In this document: in pieces, positions 38,501 through 47,214 of the stretch
How positions within the stretch are numbered: position 1 is the first letter of the stretch
Layout of the letters: every line of letters starts with the position of its first letter
Origin: Doris montereyensis
Taxonomy: Eukaryota; Mollusca; Gastropoda; Nudibranchia; Dorididae
Reading direction: 5' to 3'
Assembly (NCBI GenBank): GCA_037039925.1
Contig: JAXRKP010001620.1
Span: 5,001 to 69,000, forward strand
DNA length: 64,000 nt
Made by a program: the position numbers and the translations under genes
The notes under the pieces: generated by a model
Told to the model about the DNA's origin: nothing
Seen by the model: the letters and a program-made list of their open reading frames with translations, nothing else
Database searches by the model: none

Positions 38501-41500
38501 ATGTTTATAAATCATTCTATACAATGTTGTCATCTACTGCAATTTAATTTTAAAAACTACAGCATGTCCCTAGAGAAAGAATGAGGGAGCATGGCTTGTT
38601 GGGTTTAAAACTTTCACACAACCGTCAATCATCTAAGTCTAAAATGCAATTCCTATCTAATGGCCATGAAAACCAAAGCATATCTGGGAAAAGGTGAATT
38701 CTCCATAGTGGAAAGAAAAACTGGATCAAATTTCAATCAACTTCATCAGATGCAACATCATATCATAATTTTTGATAACCAAAATTAATTAGGAGGGATG
38801 GGGTGTGGTCACACAGGACGGTGTATTAACAAATTCTTTGCCAATATCTCATTCAATAATTATACAGTATAGAATTTTGCTAACCTATTATTCAAATTCG
38901 TCCTGAAATCCAAAACATGTTAAAGTGTAGCGACAACTCCCTTCATGAATACATACAAAAATAATTCAAATGCATATATTAAAATCTATTTTTGTTTCAT
39001 TGAAATTTATCCAGTCCACCATATGCAGTAATCTACAGGGTGAATAAAAAGGAAATGGGAAGATGAAAAATAGGCACAAGAATGAAAGGATAGAAGAAGT
39101 AGGACCAGATGAGTGCAAGAGTGAAGGGAAAAATAAGTAGGACCAGATGAGTGTAAGAATGAAAGGCAAAAAAGGAAGAAAAGTAGGACCAGATGAGTGT
39201 AAGAATGAAAGGAAAGAATAAGTAGGACCAGAAGGAAATGAAAGAAATAGTAGGACCAGATGAGTGTAAGAATGAAAGGAAAGAATAAGTAGGACCAGAT
39301 GAGTGAAGAATGAAAAAGAATAAGTAGGACCAGATGAGTGCAAGAATGAAAGGAAAGAAAAGTAGGACCAGATGAAAGAATGAAAGGAAAGAATAAGCAG
39401 GACCAGATGAGTGCCAGAGTGAAAGGATAGAATAAGTAGGACCAGATGAGTAGGACCAGATGAAGAATGAAAGGAAAAGAAGTAGGACCAGATGAGTGCA
39501 AGAATGAAAGGAAAGAATAAGTAGGACCAGATGAGTGCAAGAATGAAAGGAAAGAATAAGTAGGACCAGATGAGTGCAAGAATGAAAGGAAAGAATAAGT
39601 AGTAGGACTAGATGAGTGCAAGAGTGAAAGGAAAGAATAAAGTAGGACTAGATGAGTGCAAGAGTGAAAGGAAAGAATAAGTAGTAGGACCAGATGAGTG
39701 CAAGAATGAAAGGAAAGAATAAGTAGGACCAGATGAGTGCAAGAATGAAAGGAAAGAATAAGTAGGACCAGATGAGTGTAAGAATGAAAGGAAAGAATAA
39801 GTAGGACCAGATGAGTGCAAGAATGAAAGGAAAGAATAAGAGTAGGACCAGATGAGTGCAAGAATGAAAGGAAAAAAGAAGTAGGACCAGATGAGTGCAA
39901 AAGTGAAAGGAAGAAGAAGGACCCACCAGTAGCAACTGCCAACTGCCCACCCCATGCGGACAAGAACACAGTCTAGTTAAGTATCTTTGACTAATAATGT
40001 ATAATTCATGACAACCGAAAGAGAGATGCTAATGTTAGTGGACTGAAAGATGCATCTAACTCTTCATAAATGAGGAAATGAGACCCATGCATGTTACCAT
40101 AGGCACGTATCACCACACAAGCTCACTGTTTGACTCACTCACTGCTTTGTTTGTTTGTTTCTTTGAAGTACCCCAGTCCACCATGCAGGTGAACTCAGGG
40201 ACTCACTCACTGCCACTAAAGATCACGTGTTGGGGAAACGTGTAAAAAAAACTCTTTCCTCTTCAAGCCCAACACCTGACACGTTTGGATATTCCTTGGG
40301 TTTTTCTTTTCTTTATACTTCTTCTTTTTTCTTATTTCCCTCTCTTTTCTTTATTTTCGCTCAGATTGGTAAGCCAAATTCATCCAAAATTTCACCAAGT
40401 AAATAGCTGACCATTGTTGTATTTATCATGAATATTGATCTGTCTTATATTTGTCTATCTATCTATCTATTCGTCTCCACTTCTCTCTACTATAAATAGG
40501 TCAATTTATTTGTCTATTTATCTTTTTCTCTACCTCTCTACTATAAATAGGACAATTTATCTGTTTATCTATCTATCCTTCTCTACCTCTCTCTACTATA
40601 AGTTAATTTATTTGTCTATCTATCTATCTTTCTCTACCTTTCTACTATAAATAGGACAATTTATCTGTCTATCTTTCTATCCTTCTCCACCTCTCTCTAC
40701 TATAAGTCAATTCATTTGTCGATCTTACTATCTTACTTCATCTCTCTTTACTACAGGACAATTGATTTGTTTATCTATATATCATTCTCCACCTCTCTCT
40801 ACTATAAGTCAATTAATTTGTCTATCTTTTTATCCTTCTCCACCTCTCTCTGCTATTAGTCAATTAATTTATTTATCTTTTATCCTTCTCCACCTCTCTC
40901 TACTATAAGTCAATAAATTTGTCTATCTTTTTATCCTTCTCCACCTCTCTCTCTGTTATAAGTCAATTAATTTGTCTTATCTTTTTATCCTTCTCCACCT
41001 CTCTCTACTATAGGTCAAATTAATTTGTCGATCTTTTTTCCTTCTTCCACCTCTCTCTACTATAAGTCAATTAATTTATCTATCTGTCAGAATGGGTATC
41101 TTCTCCAAGCCCCTTTCATTGTGTGAGGTTCAAAATGTCTTATCTATTATCATATGTGGAACTTCTACTGATGGATTGAAATTATTTCCTGATGCCCACA
41201 GTCATTTGGGTAGTTTAAATTGCTTTATGTCATCTGTCAGAATGAGTATAGAGCTCTGAGAGAAGAACCCTTAGCAGTGAGGTTCAAAATTCTCAGCAAA
41301 TCTGAGGGGAATGGTCTGCTTTCGGTCAAATAGGGCTGATGGATTGAAATCCTTCCTGTGGCACAGTCATTTAAAAGTTATTATCTGCTTTATGTCATCA
41401 CGGTCATCATGAGCATAAGCTCAGAGAAGAACCTGAGCAGCAATCAAAATTACTCAGCAAATCTGAGAATGGTCTGCTCAGAGCTGGCTGACTGTCAATC

Positions 41501-44500
41501 CTACATATTGTAGAACAGATTTAATGAGTTATTATCTCTACATATTGTAGAACGCACCTAATCAGCTCACAAGCTGACAATCTCTACACATTGTAGAATG
41601 CCTAATCAGGGCTCACAATGGGCGTGTCAATCTCTACATATTGTAGAACAGACTTAATGAGGGCTCGAAATGGGTGTGTCAATCTCTACACACTGAAGAA
41701 TGCCTAATCAGGGCTCACAATGGGCGTGTCAATCTCTACACATTGTAGAACGGACCTAATCAAGGCTCACAATGGGCGTATCAAAGCATGCGACGCTGTC
41801 GAGCCCAACACCTGACTCAGTGGATATTCCTAGTCCTGTGCCTTTGGCAAGAATAATTTGTTTTTTTCATGGACGCCTGACAACATTTTTACTCACACAT
41901 GTCAACTAACCAGTTGTAAATAAACACTTTGCAGTTTTCCTGTTATTGTTTAGTAAGTCTTTCACTGAAAATCTAACACAGACTGAGACAAATCTGTGTC
42001 TATCTTTTTCTACTATGAGTTCTTAATTTTGTATTTCTTTAGGTAAAATCTCACAATACATATGAAGATCTAGATGCGTTTATGTTCCAACAGTCAGATA
42101 TTGGTTAAAAAAAAAAAATGTCTTGCCGGGCAACATTCTGAGTATGGCTCAGCGATTTTCATTGCACTCACATGCCAGAACCCATAGACCTACGTAAAAG
42201 TTTTTAGATTTTCAGGTTTTCTGTGTTTGTTCTCTTTTAAACACATCTAACATTCAAAACTTTTCATGAGAAAATTGCTGGTATCATCTGAAAAATGATT
42301 TGTCTATTGTTACATCTTCCTTTAGAGAAAAATTATTCCTCTATTGCTCTCACTGTAAAAAAACCCACCCCACAACATTTAATTTTTAAAAATTTTACGG
42401 CTGTCCCAACTCAAAACACTGGCAGTGTGTGACTCAAACAGATAAAATGCCAAATGTCATGACCAAGTTGGATGCTACAAATGTTCAATGTATTTTTAAT
42501 AACAAAACACACTGTAGAGAGAAAAATATGACATAAATATAACACACACAAATAGCTTCTTACCTGAATCTTCAATGCATGTGACATTGTTGTCAGGATC
42601 CAGTTTAAAACCTGCACAGCAATCTGTCAGCATGCGATACCGCACAACTGACTGGTTTTTCTGGAGCAAGCAATCCGTAATTCTGGGAAAATACACACAT
42701 ACAAATAAATACATACACACATATTTTTTTTGCTTTTGATTTAGGGTTTTTACTTTTAGCATATATATGCGTAACTATCAAAATATAGTCATCCTATATC
42801 ATTGAAAAGTTTGTAGAGGCCTTGATTGCCAAGAAACCGGTGCCATCTGGGATTTTGACCCAATTTTCCAAAGCTATCTCCTCACTTAGTTTTGAATAAA
42901 ATCACTCAAAACCTGTGAAGGGTATTTTTTCCATTCAATATTTAAAGAATGGCATTGGGTTATTAAGATATATTTTGGTTATTTAAAAAAAAAAAAAGAA
43001 ATTTTGAAAATAGCTTATATCGTTTATATACAAAAATGGCATTTTTATTAAACAAAATGTTTTCTTTCAGGCGGTTTACAAAATATAAAAAAACCCTGAT
43101 GTTATTCTATTAACATTGACAAGAGGAACTTGTGTATCACATATTATACAAATTTAGAAATTTAGTGGGAGAAAACTACATTCGAAAAAATGTGAACAAA
43201 GAAATCAAATGAAAATAATACAAAAAAGACACTTCAGACGGGTTGCCCTTCTTGTAGCAGCCTCTTTACTCTTCTGACAGTCTCTGGCATTGATACGAAT
43301 GTAAAGAGGATTGTAAATCTAGGTTTTTCACTGATAAATCTTTTTATCCTAAATTGATATACCTGTTTTACTACTGGTTTATTTAACTCTACTTTGAGTT
43401 TAGTAGCTTTCTTCTCTTTCCTTTTCTGTTTGTTTTCCTCAGTCAGTAATCTCATTTTGCCAATCACTAAGTGATGATCACTTAATATTTCTGCTCCTCT
43501 GTTTACTCTTGCATCCAATGTACTGTAAAAAAGGGAGCTGATAACTATTATGCAGTCTATCATTGACTTTTCACACCTGTCTTCATTTACTCTTGTATAT
43601 TTGTGGATGTCTTTATGAGGAAAAAGGTGTTGGCTATTTTCGTGTTATTCTTTAAGCAAAAATCTATGAGTCTCTCTCCATTTGAGAAGTAGTTATCTCT
43701 CCTTCTTTACCTATTACACCTCCTGACGTTTCTACATTGTTGCCTACTCTAGCGTTTAAATCTCCTAAAAGCAGTAGTTCCTGTTTGGATTTAAGACTCT
43801 CTGCAGCTATTTTTAAATCATTTTCGAAAATCTTTTCTTCTTTAGTTTTGGTCTTCGTTTGGTCCATAAGCTATTAATAATTTAATTTCTGGTCCTTTTG
43901 GTTTAATATTTACCTCTAATAGCAGTGGGCTTATAAATTCCCAACTTTCTAGTTGCTTTTCATGCCTTTTATACACTAAGAGGCCTACTCCTGCTCTAGC
44001 TCTATCTTTGACATCTACTCCTGAGAAGATAAAAATATGATTGGTCCTACATTTTCTATTCCTTGTCCTTTTTTCTTTGTCTCTGTAATGGCCAAAACAT
44101 CTACTTTGAATTTTTTCCATTTCTTCAACTAATACTAACTCTTTTCCATTTATTGCCCTAACGTTCCATGTTCCAAAAATCACAAATGTTGTTTTCTGTC
44201 AGGGTTAACTCCCTTAGCCTTTGGTCAACCAAGACCTGCCTGCAAGACAGCAGGAGACTCGTGGAGGGCAGGATGGATCATCTACTCCCCGTATAGGTGC
44301 TTACCTGTCCACTGCCCGGTTTTTCAGTATCTTTTATTTAAATTGAAAAAAAATAAGTAACAAAAAACGTGTGCATAAAAACAAAACGCTGATTGGCCGA
44401 GACTGGTAGGTAGGTGTCTTTTGTCTATCGAATGACCGCAGTGGGCGGGTCAATCTCATTGTGTCGAGTTAAAGTTACATTACAATACAATATAAACGAT

Positions 44501-47201
44501 TAACCTTGTTACTAAAAATTGTTACCGACATTTATTCAACTTATTGCTTTAATTTCGTTATTTTGAGTTTGATTATTGATACACTGGCTGCTTTGTGAGA
44601 AGGAATTGGATTGGAAGGAAAGTGAAACATCATCAAACATTTAATGCCACCAGATCGTCACATATTTAGGGAAAATAATCCCCAAGTAAATATATTTTAG
44701 TTTATAGCAATGGTCCTGAATACTGTCTTTGTTATCCTAAAACACACACTTTTAAGCTGCAAAATCTAGTATTATGACTGCTTTCAGCATATATAATCTC
44801 TTTGTTGATGTGCAGTTTCCTTACTCTTATTATCAAATTTCATTTGATAAAGAGGTGTGCCGAAATGCAGATACAGCATTTCATTTGATAAAATTCAAAT
44901 TGCTCTTATTCTTTGAAATTTTTCATTTTTCTTTTTTTTTATGACATGGTTAACTTACTCGTAAAAAGTACACTGTTCTTGAGTAAACCAGCCGCAGGAA
45001 TCCTGGTAGGACTGGTTGCATTTAGAGGGCTGGACGATGGTGCGCACACTTTCATATGACTGAATCTTGGTACACCATCGGCAACTGAGTGAAGAAAATC
45101 CAAAATTAATGGAAAGCGAGTTGAAAATAAATTAAATGGAGAAAAAAACAACTTAATTTGCGGAAGATGTCAACTTTTTAACAAAAGTGGACAGAGGAGA
45201 AAAGAAGTTTGTTTGTTTGATTAAAACGATCTCCATCCACCATTGCAGTGACCTCAGGGGTCAATAAGAGGAAAGAGCGAGACAGAAGAAGGAAAAAGAG
45301 AGAAACAATCCAATCCTACGGTTGGGCCACGAAAAAATGGAACATAAATTCTAGATTGACATTTTATAAGATGCACTGGAAAACGCCTAAAATGGGTTAA
45401 AATAAAAAAAGTTGATTTATAGCATGCAAACAAAGTTCTGGCATTCAAACAGATAAACTTCACGCGTGAGGATTGACCATACAAACTGCATTTTGTTATT
45501 AGGCAACACATATAATAAAATCCAATAATTTGTCTCTATATGACATTGAAAAATAGCATGACAGTAGCCTGGAAGCACAAATCTCGTCTTCATTATTAAA
45601 CTATGCTTCACCTCGGGTGAGCCAAGAAAATAATTGTCCTGAAATTTTGATTTTACAGGTATATAATTTTGCACATAGAACATTCAAACCAATATCCTAA
45701 ATCTTTTGACATGACAGCTGCGTCCAATAAACAACACACTAGATTTGTCCCATTTTGGACAAAAATGACCCTATCAGCAACTCACTCTTCTGCCCTCAAA
45801 CCAGCAAAGGGGCGTGACCCTAGATATGTAATACTAGATTGACCAATCAGCGTAGCGGCTACGTGACTCAATGGGGAGAGCCGTCATTGGCTGTAAAGCC
45901 TCACCTGCGCTATCGTCTCAGAAGACCAAGGCTCAGAACGATGGGGATTGATGCACCGCTTTACATTGTTTACTGACTGACTTGTCTTTTAGTTGTCGCT
46001 TTTATTATTCTTTCACTTACAATCTAGACATACATAACGTTTGACATTTCAGACAAATTCTTTGTTATTTGTGTTTTATATTGAATCAATACAAAAAAAT
46101 AGAGAAAGAAATGAAGTTGCTTTCTATTTGTCTCAATAGATTATAACAATGTGATATAACATGAAGAAACGGTACGATTTGAGAAACAAAGGGATGAAAC
46201 TTGTTCACCTAATGAAGAACAATGTAGTGTGTGACAAAATCAAGTGTAAGATATTAAAACACATTTCATATTCTCTCTTTTTCTCCTTCTGAAAAAATAC
46301 CCAAATTTTTTTCTAAATGAACATTTTGAAAGGGTCGACTATATTAATACATGTATTTACAAAAAAAAACAATAGTTTGGGTGAAAGAGGGGAACAATTG
46401 TGTATAATATTGTTTTTCTGGCCCTCTTGATTAAGCAAATATATTTTAGTACTTACTAAATGAAATACATACAGATATAATATATACATCACTTAATGAG
46501 AAGCACTGTAATGTGTGACAATATCAAATGTAAAATTATTAGAACACCTTTCATACTCTCTCTCCAAATGAGAGATGTTGCCTTCAGCCCTCATCTATTT
46601 CATTACATGAAGAAACTATACTTGTCCATTAAAGAGTACAGTTTCGATAAGTTTCAAGGTAACAATCACAGAGAAAGCAACATAGCGCCGCACAAGTAGA
46701 GCTTTATAGCTGATGGCGTCTCGCCTCCATGAAATCTCGTGTTCAGACTGGCGGTGTAGAGCGATTGTCTGATCTCTATTTAGTATATCTATGGGCATGA
46801 TGGAGACATATTTACATATAACTTAAGGCGACTGAAAAGTTGAATGTAAAATAAAATTGACATTAAATAAAACTGGTTGAATTTACATGGACTCAACCGT
46901 AGATGATATGTTTTTAACCAATGGTCTAAACGCCTTAGATCATCATACAGTCTGAGCCAAAATAAATTTATTCTTTTTTAAGAGAAAAGAAAAAAAGTAT
47001 CCCAACCAGCTGCTCCCATACACTGCCCACTATGATAACAGTATTATAAATCTATGAAAAGAAGATGAAAACAAAGTTCAAGATGCTCATTAAGTCTTAC
47101 TCAACATAGCTGAACAAACAACCCAATGCCAAGCTGATGAGTAAGGGGTTCAAAACCGTGCGCAAGCAGAGCTTGGCATGACTGTGTCCAGACTTCATCA
47201 T
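27130..47201 (-). CDS. EMI-domain single-pass membrane protein, seven coding exons
   Basis: Join, minus strand: 47201-47101, 45084-44959, 42682-42564, 36780-36548, 33332-33234, 29022-28875, 27247-27130. All introns are GT-AG and phases run 2,2,1,1,1,2, so the join reads through except for one missing base in exon 4. About 314 residues: signal peptide (1-33, hydrophobic 16-33); EMI domain (35-111) with nine Cys and the hallmark CCAGF at 97-101; three 23-residue linker repeats; a Gly/Ser/Pro segment; a transmembrane helix (about 251-274); and a 40-residue basic then acidic tail with Tyr in ENAYVF. Sequons lie at 57, 85, 108 and 246. EMI domains mediate extracellular protein-protein contacts in EMILINs, multimerins and MEGF-type receptors. 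No EGF, C1q or coiled-coil region is present, so I give no name. Function is not known to me; a cell-surface adhesion or receptor role is inference. Confidence 0.85.
27525..27670 (+). repeat. R1 copy in EMI gene intron 6
   Basis: One of the cleaner copies: TTGATTGGAATTTACCTGG, CCCACCATATGTGGTGATCT, GAGATGAAAGATTAG, AAAGGAAAGAAGTAGGATCT, ATCAGTAGCACTCGCCAACC. Confidence 0.8.
28240..28660 (-). pseudogene. Non-LTR retrotransposon 3' ORF fragment, broken
   Basis: Minus-strand translation gives ILEARWRLLGHILRRDPRHS, the common post-RT block of LINE ORF2 proteins (RW..LGH..RR). Stop codons and frameshifts follow. It lies inside EMI gene intron 6. Confidence 0.65.
28875..29022 (-). CDS. EMI gene exon 6: juxtamembrane and transmembrane helix
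   Basis: Acceptor CTATTTCATCTCAG, donor AAGAA|GTGAGT, phase 1 in and 2 out. Encodes a polar lead with one NLS sequon and then AYTGIICACVFLLCVLVLIG followed by LHLW, a clear membrane helix followed by Lys. If the donor were not used the frame would stop right there (TGA). Confidence 0.88.
29150..29335. repeat. Minisatellite, 30 bp unit
   Basis: Six copies of TATGGATTGCTAAACATAAC plus ATCAAGTTGC, in EMI gene intron 5, about 130 bp upstream of the transmembrane exon. Confidence 0.95.
29480..29560. repeat. A-rich tract and (TA)n
   Basis: A-rich low-complexity sequence ending in about 14 TA units. Confidence 0.9.
29651..30176. mobile_element. Non-autonomous TIR element, about 525 bp
   Basis: The left end CAGTGGTGTCGGCCAAAGAA and the right end GAGTTCTTAGGCAGGCACCA are imperfect inverted repeats and match the ends of the 96 bp element at 62168. 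TA precedes the left end. Inside, a block of about 97 bp (AACCCGCTATTTCCATGTGA onward) is duplicated. No coding capacity. The exact right end is uncertain by a few bases. Confidence 0.65.
30180..32029. other. EMI gene intron 5, no feature seen
   Basis: A-rich intronic sequence. Open frames near 31361-31624 lack motifs and splice context in the gene's direction. Confidence 0.4.
32030..32160 (+). repeat. R1 copy
   Basis: Contains TCCATTAAAATTTACCCTG, CACCATATGTGGTAATCTTA and AGCAGTACACACCCATGAC in R1 order. Confidence 0.75.
32330..32490 (-). repeat. Dispersed repeat fragment, SINE-core-like
   Basis: The minus strand carries ACCCAGGTGCTAATGGGTAC and TGGGGGTGAAAATTGTGCC, a pattern I associate with the conserved tails of invertebrate SINEs. 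There is no second copy in this window, so the class is uncertain. Confidence 0.4.
32505..32750. repeat. Minisatellite, about 35 bp unit
   Basis: Seven copies of GATTATTATGAAGGTCAGGT plus GTAAACGCCTATCGT; one copy lacks the GAAGGTCAG part. Confidence 0.93.
33234..33332 (-). CDS. EMI gene exon 5: Gly-rich cassette
   Basis: Acceptor TTTTGCTGGCGGCTCTCAG, donor GGAAG|GTAATC, 99 bp, phase 1-1. Encodes TASGSGGGGRFESGGPVALS and then a Pro/Thr/His stretch. Being symmetrical, it and exon 4 could be skipped without frame change. Confidence 0.7.
33435..34350. repeat. Minisatellite, 61 bp unit
   Basis: About 15 copies of GGCTCAATGTGAATATAACA, CTAAGCAACGGTTGTCAAGC, CAAAGACAGTTACAGTTTGT, C. It starts about 100 bp upstream (in gene direction) of the Gly-rich cassette exon of the EMI gene. 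Confidence 0.95.
34425..34880. repeat. Minisatellite, 29 bp unit
   Basis: About 15 copies of CATCAGATTCAGTCTGTCAA plus TGGTCCTGT, some with TTTAG for TTCAG. Two stray units occur near 34970-35005. Confidence 0.95.
35270..35400 (+). repeat. R1 copy
   Basis: TTTATTGGGAATTTACCCTG, CCACCATATGTGGTGATTTG and ACGCCCGCCAACAG in R1 order. Confidence 0.8.
36548..36780 (-). CDS. EMI gene exon 4: linker with 23-residue repeats, one frameshift
   Basis: Acceptor ATGCCTTCTGCAG, donor GAGAAAG|GTGATG, phase 1-1. DNA repeats of 69 bp (starts at 36661 and 36730) encode GGNRLDKVTDTKPPSTDENA plus GAK, three units, the third diverged. Unit 3 begins after a CCTTTGC run (36622-36628, plus strand) where the sister unit has CCTTTTGC. 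The missing base breaks the frame; without it the exon stops early, and with it the phase meets the next exon. An alternative donor lies 15 bp further on. Low-complexity, Thr/Ser/Asp-rich, probably an extended stalk. Confidence 0.7.
37625..37930 (-). mobile_element. SINE family B, nearly full copy
   Basis: The minus strand runs from a tRNA-like head (near 37930) through TCGACACCTAGTCCCATCGA, a GTGTGCGGATCACAAC block and GTTTACAGGGCGGTCTGGGC to a TCACCGTGGATGTGGG tail. It matches in order the copies at 53750, 62880 and 63745. Confidence 0.75.
38070..38200 (+). repeat. R1 copy
   Basis: TTCATTGTAATTTACGCCG, CCACCATATGCAGTGATCTC and AAAGAAGTAGGACCTACCAG in R1 order. A partial second 3' piece follows to about 38280. 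Confidence 0.75.
38995..39960 (+). repeat. R1 copy with internal 39 bp minisatellite
   Basis: The R1 5' part (TTGAAATTTATCCAGTCCAC, CATATGCAGTAATCT) is at 39000-39080 and its 3' end (GGACCCACCAGTAGCAACTG, CCAACTGCCCACCC) at 39920-39955. Between them are about 20 copies of a 39 bp unit: GTAGGACCAGATGAGTGCAA plus GAATGAAAGGAAAGAATAA. The unit is the R1 segment GTGAAAGGAAAGAAGTAGGACC expanded in place. Long minus-strand frames are by-products of 13-codon units. Confidence 0.93.
40140..40205 (+). repeat. R1 fragment
   Basis: Only the 5' part is present: TTTGTTTGTTTCTTTGAAGT, CCCAGTCCACCATGCAGGTG, AACTCAGGG. Confidence 0.6.
40435..41100. repeat. Minisatellite, about 55 bp unit
   Basis: About 12 imperfect copies with CTATCTTTTTATCCTTCTCC, ACCTCTCTCTACTATAAGTC and AATTAATTTGT. 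The left part carries (CTAT)n. Confidence 0.93.
41200..41800. repeat. Diverged repeats and 52 bp minisatellite
   Basis: From about 41500: GTCAATCTCTACACATTGTA, GAACGGACCTAATCAGG, GCTCACAATGGGC, five or six units. Before that, two diverged copies of a longer block (GTCATTT... TTTATGTCATC... AGCTCAGAGAAGAACC) at about 41200 and 41370. Confidence 0.8.
42564..42682 (-). CDS. EMI gene exon 3: second half of EMI domain
   Basis: Acceptor GTGTATTTTCCCAG, donor TCAG|GTAAGA, phase 2 in and 1 out. Encodes ITDCLLQKNQSVVRYRMLTD followed by CCAGF and a final Cys. The pattern YR....CC.G(F/Y) is the signature end of EMI domains. Confidence 0.9.
43234..44319 (-). pseudogene. Non-LTR retrotransposon 5' part: endonuclease domain, broken
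   Basis: Minus-strand frames in order: MIFGTWNVRAINGKELVLVE (near 44180), then IAYGPNEDQN, then QELLLLGDLNARVGNNVETS, then NRGAEILSDHHLVIGKMRL. These are the classic blocks of the LINE EEP endonuclease (GTWNVR, GD.NARVG, SDH.LV). Frame changes between them make it dead; the RT is missing. The 5' end CCGGGCAGTGGACAGG is shared with the 2240-3164 copy. It lies in EMI gene intron 2, in the gene's own orientation. Confidence 0.85.
44959..45084 (-). CDS. EMI gene exon 2: first half of EMI domain
   Basis: Acceptor TTCTTCACTCAG, donor GA|GTAAGT, 126 bp, phase 2 in and out. Encodes CRWCTKIQSYESVRT and then QSYQDSCGWFTQEQCTFYE, matching the Cys-rich first part of EMI domains (early Cys, Trp, then C..YE/YR). 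Confidence 0.87.
45200..45300 (+). repeat. R1 fragment
   Basis: TTTGTTTGTTTGATTAAAAC, ATCCACCATTGCAGTGACCT and CAATAAGAGGAAAGAGCGAG in R1 order. Confidence 0.6.
45301..47100. other. EMI gene intron 1, no gene seen
   Basis: Mostly AT-rich. A short CpG-containing island with CCAAT motifs in both orientations lies at about 45820-45960. A short duplicated block (CACTGTAATGTGTGACAATA type) occurs near 46210 and 46500. Confidence 0.45.
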
Positions 47202-47214
47202 CAAGCCAAACTCT
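47101..47214 (-). CDS. EMI gene exon 1: start codon and signal peptide
   Basis: The acceptor at the upper edge (polypyrimidine then TTATGCAG) means a 5' UTR exon lies further up. The start is ATG at 47201-47199, immediately followed by a second ATG, either of which gives the same reading. The frame encodes a short basic lead and LLISLALGCLFSYV, a typical signal peptide core. Donor GA|GTAAGA, phase 2. Confidence 0.85.
   Translation of the reverse strand, partial: RVWLDDEVWTQSCQALLAHGFEPLTHQLGIGLFVQLC

Noticed and set aside
39007..39969. 320-residue minus-strand frame with repeated HSSGPTYSF
   Set aside because: Translation of the 39 bp (13 codon) repeat inside an R1 copy; no promoter, domain or coding bias apart from the repeat.
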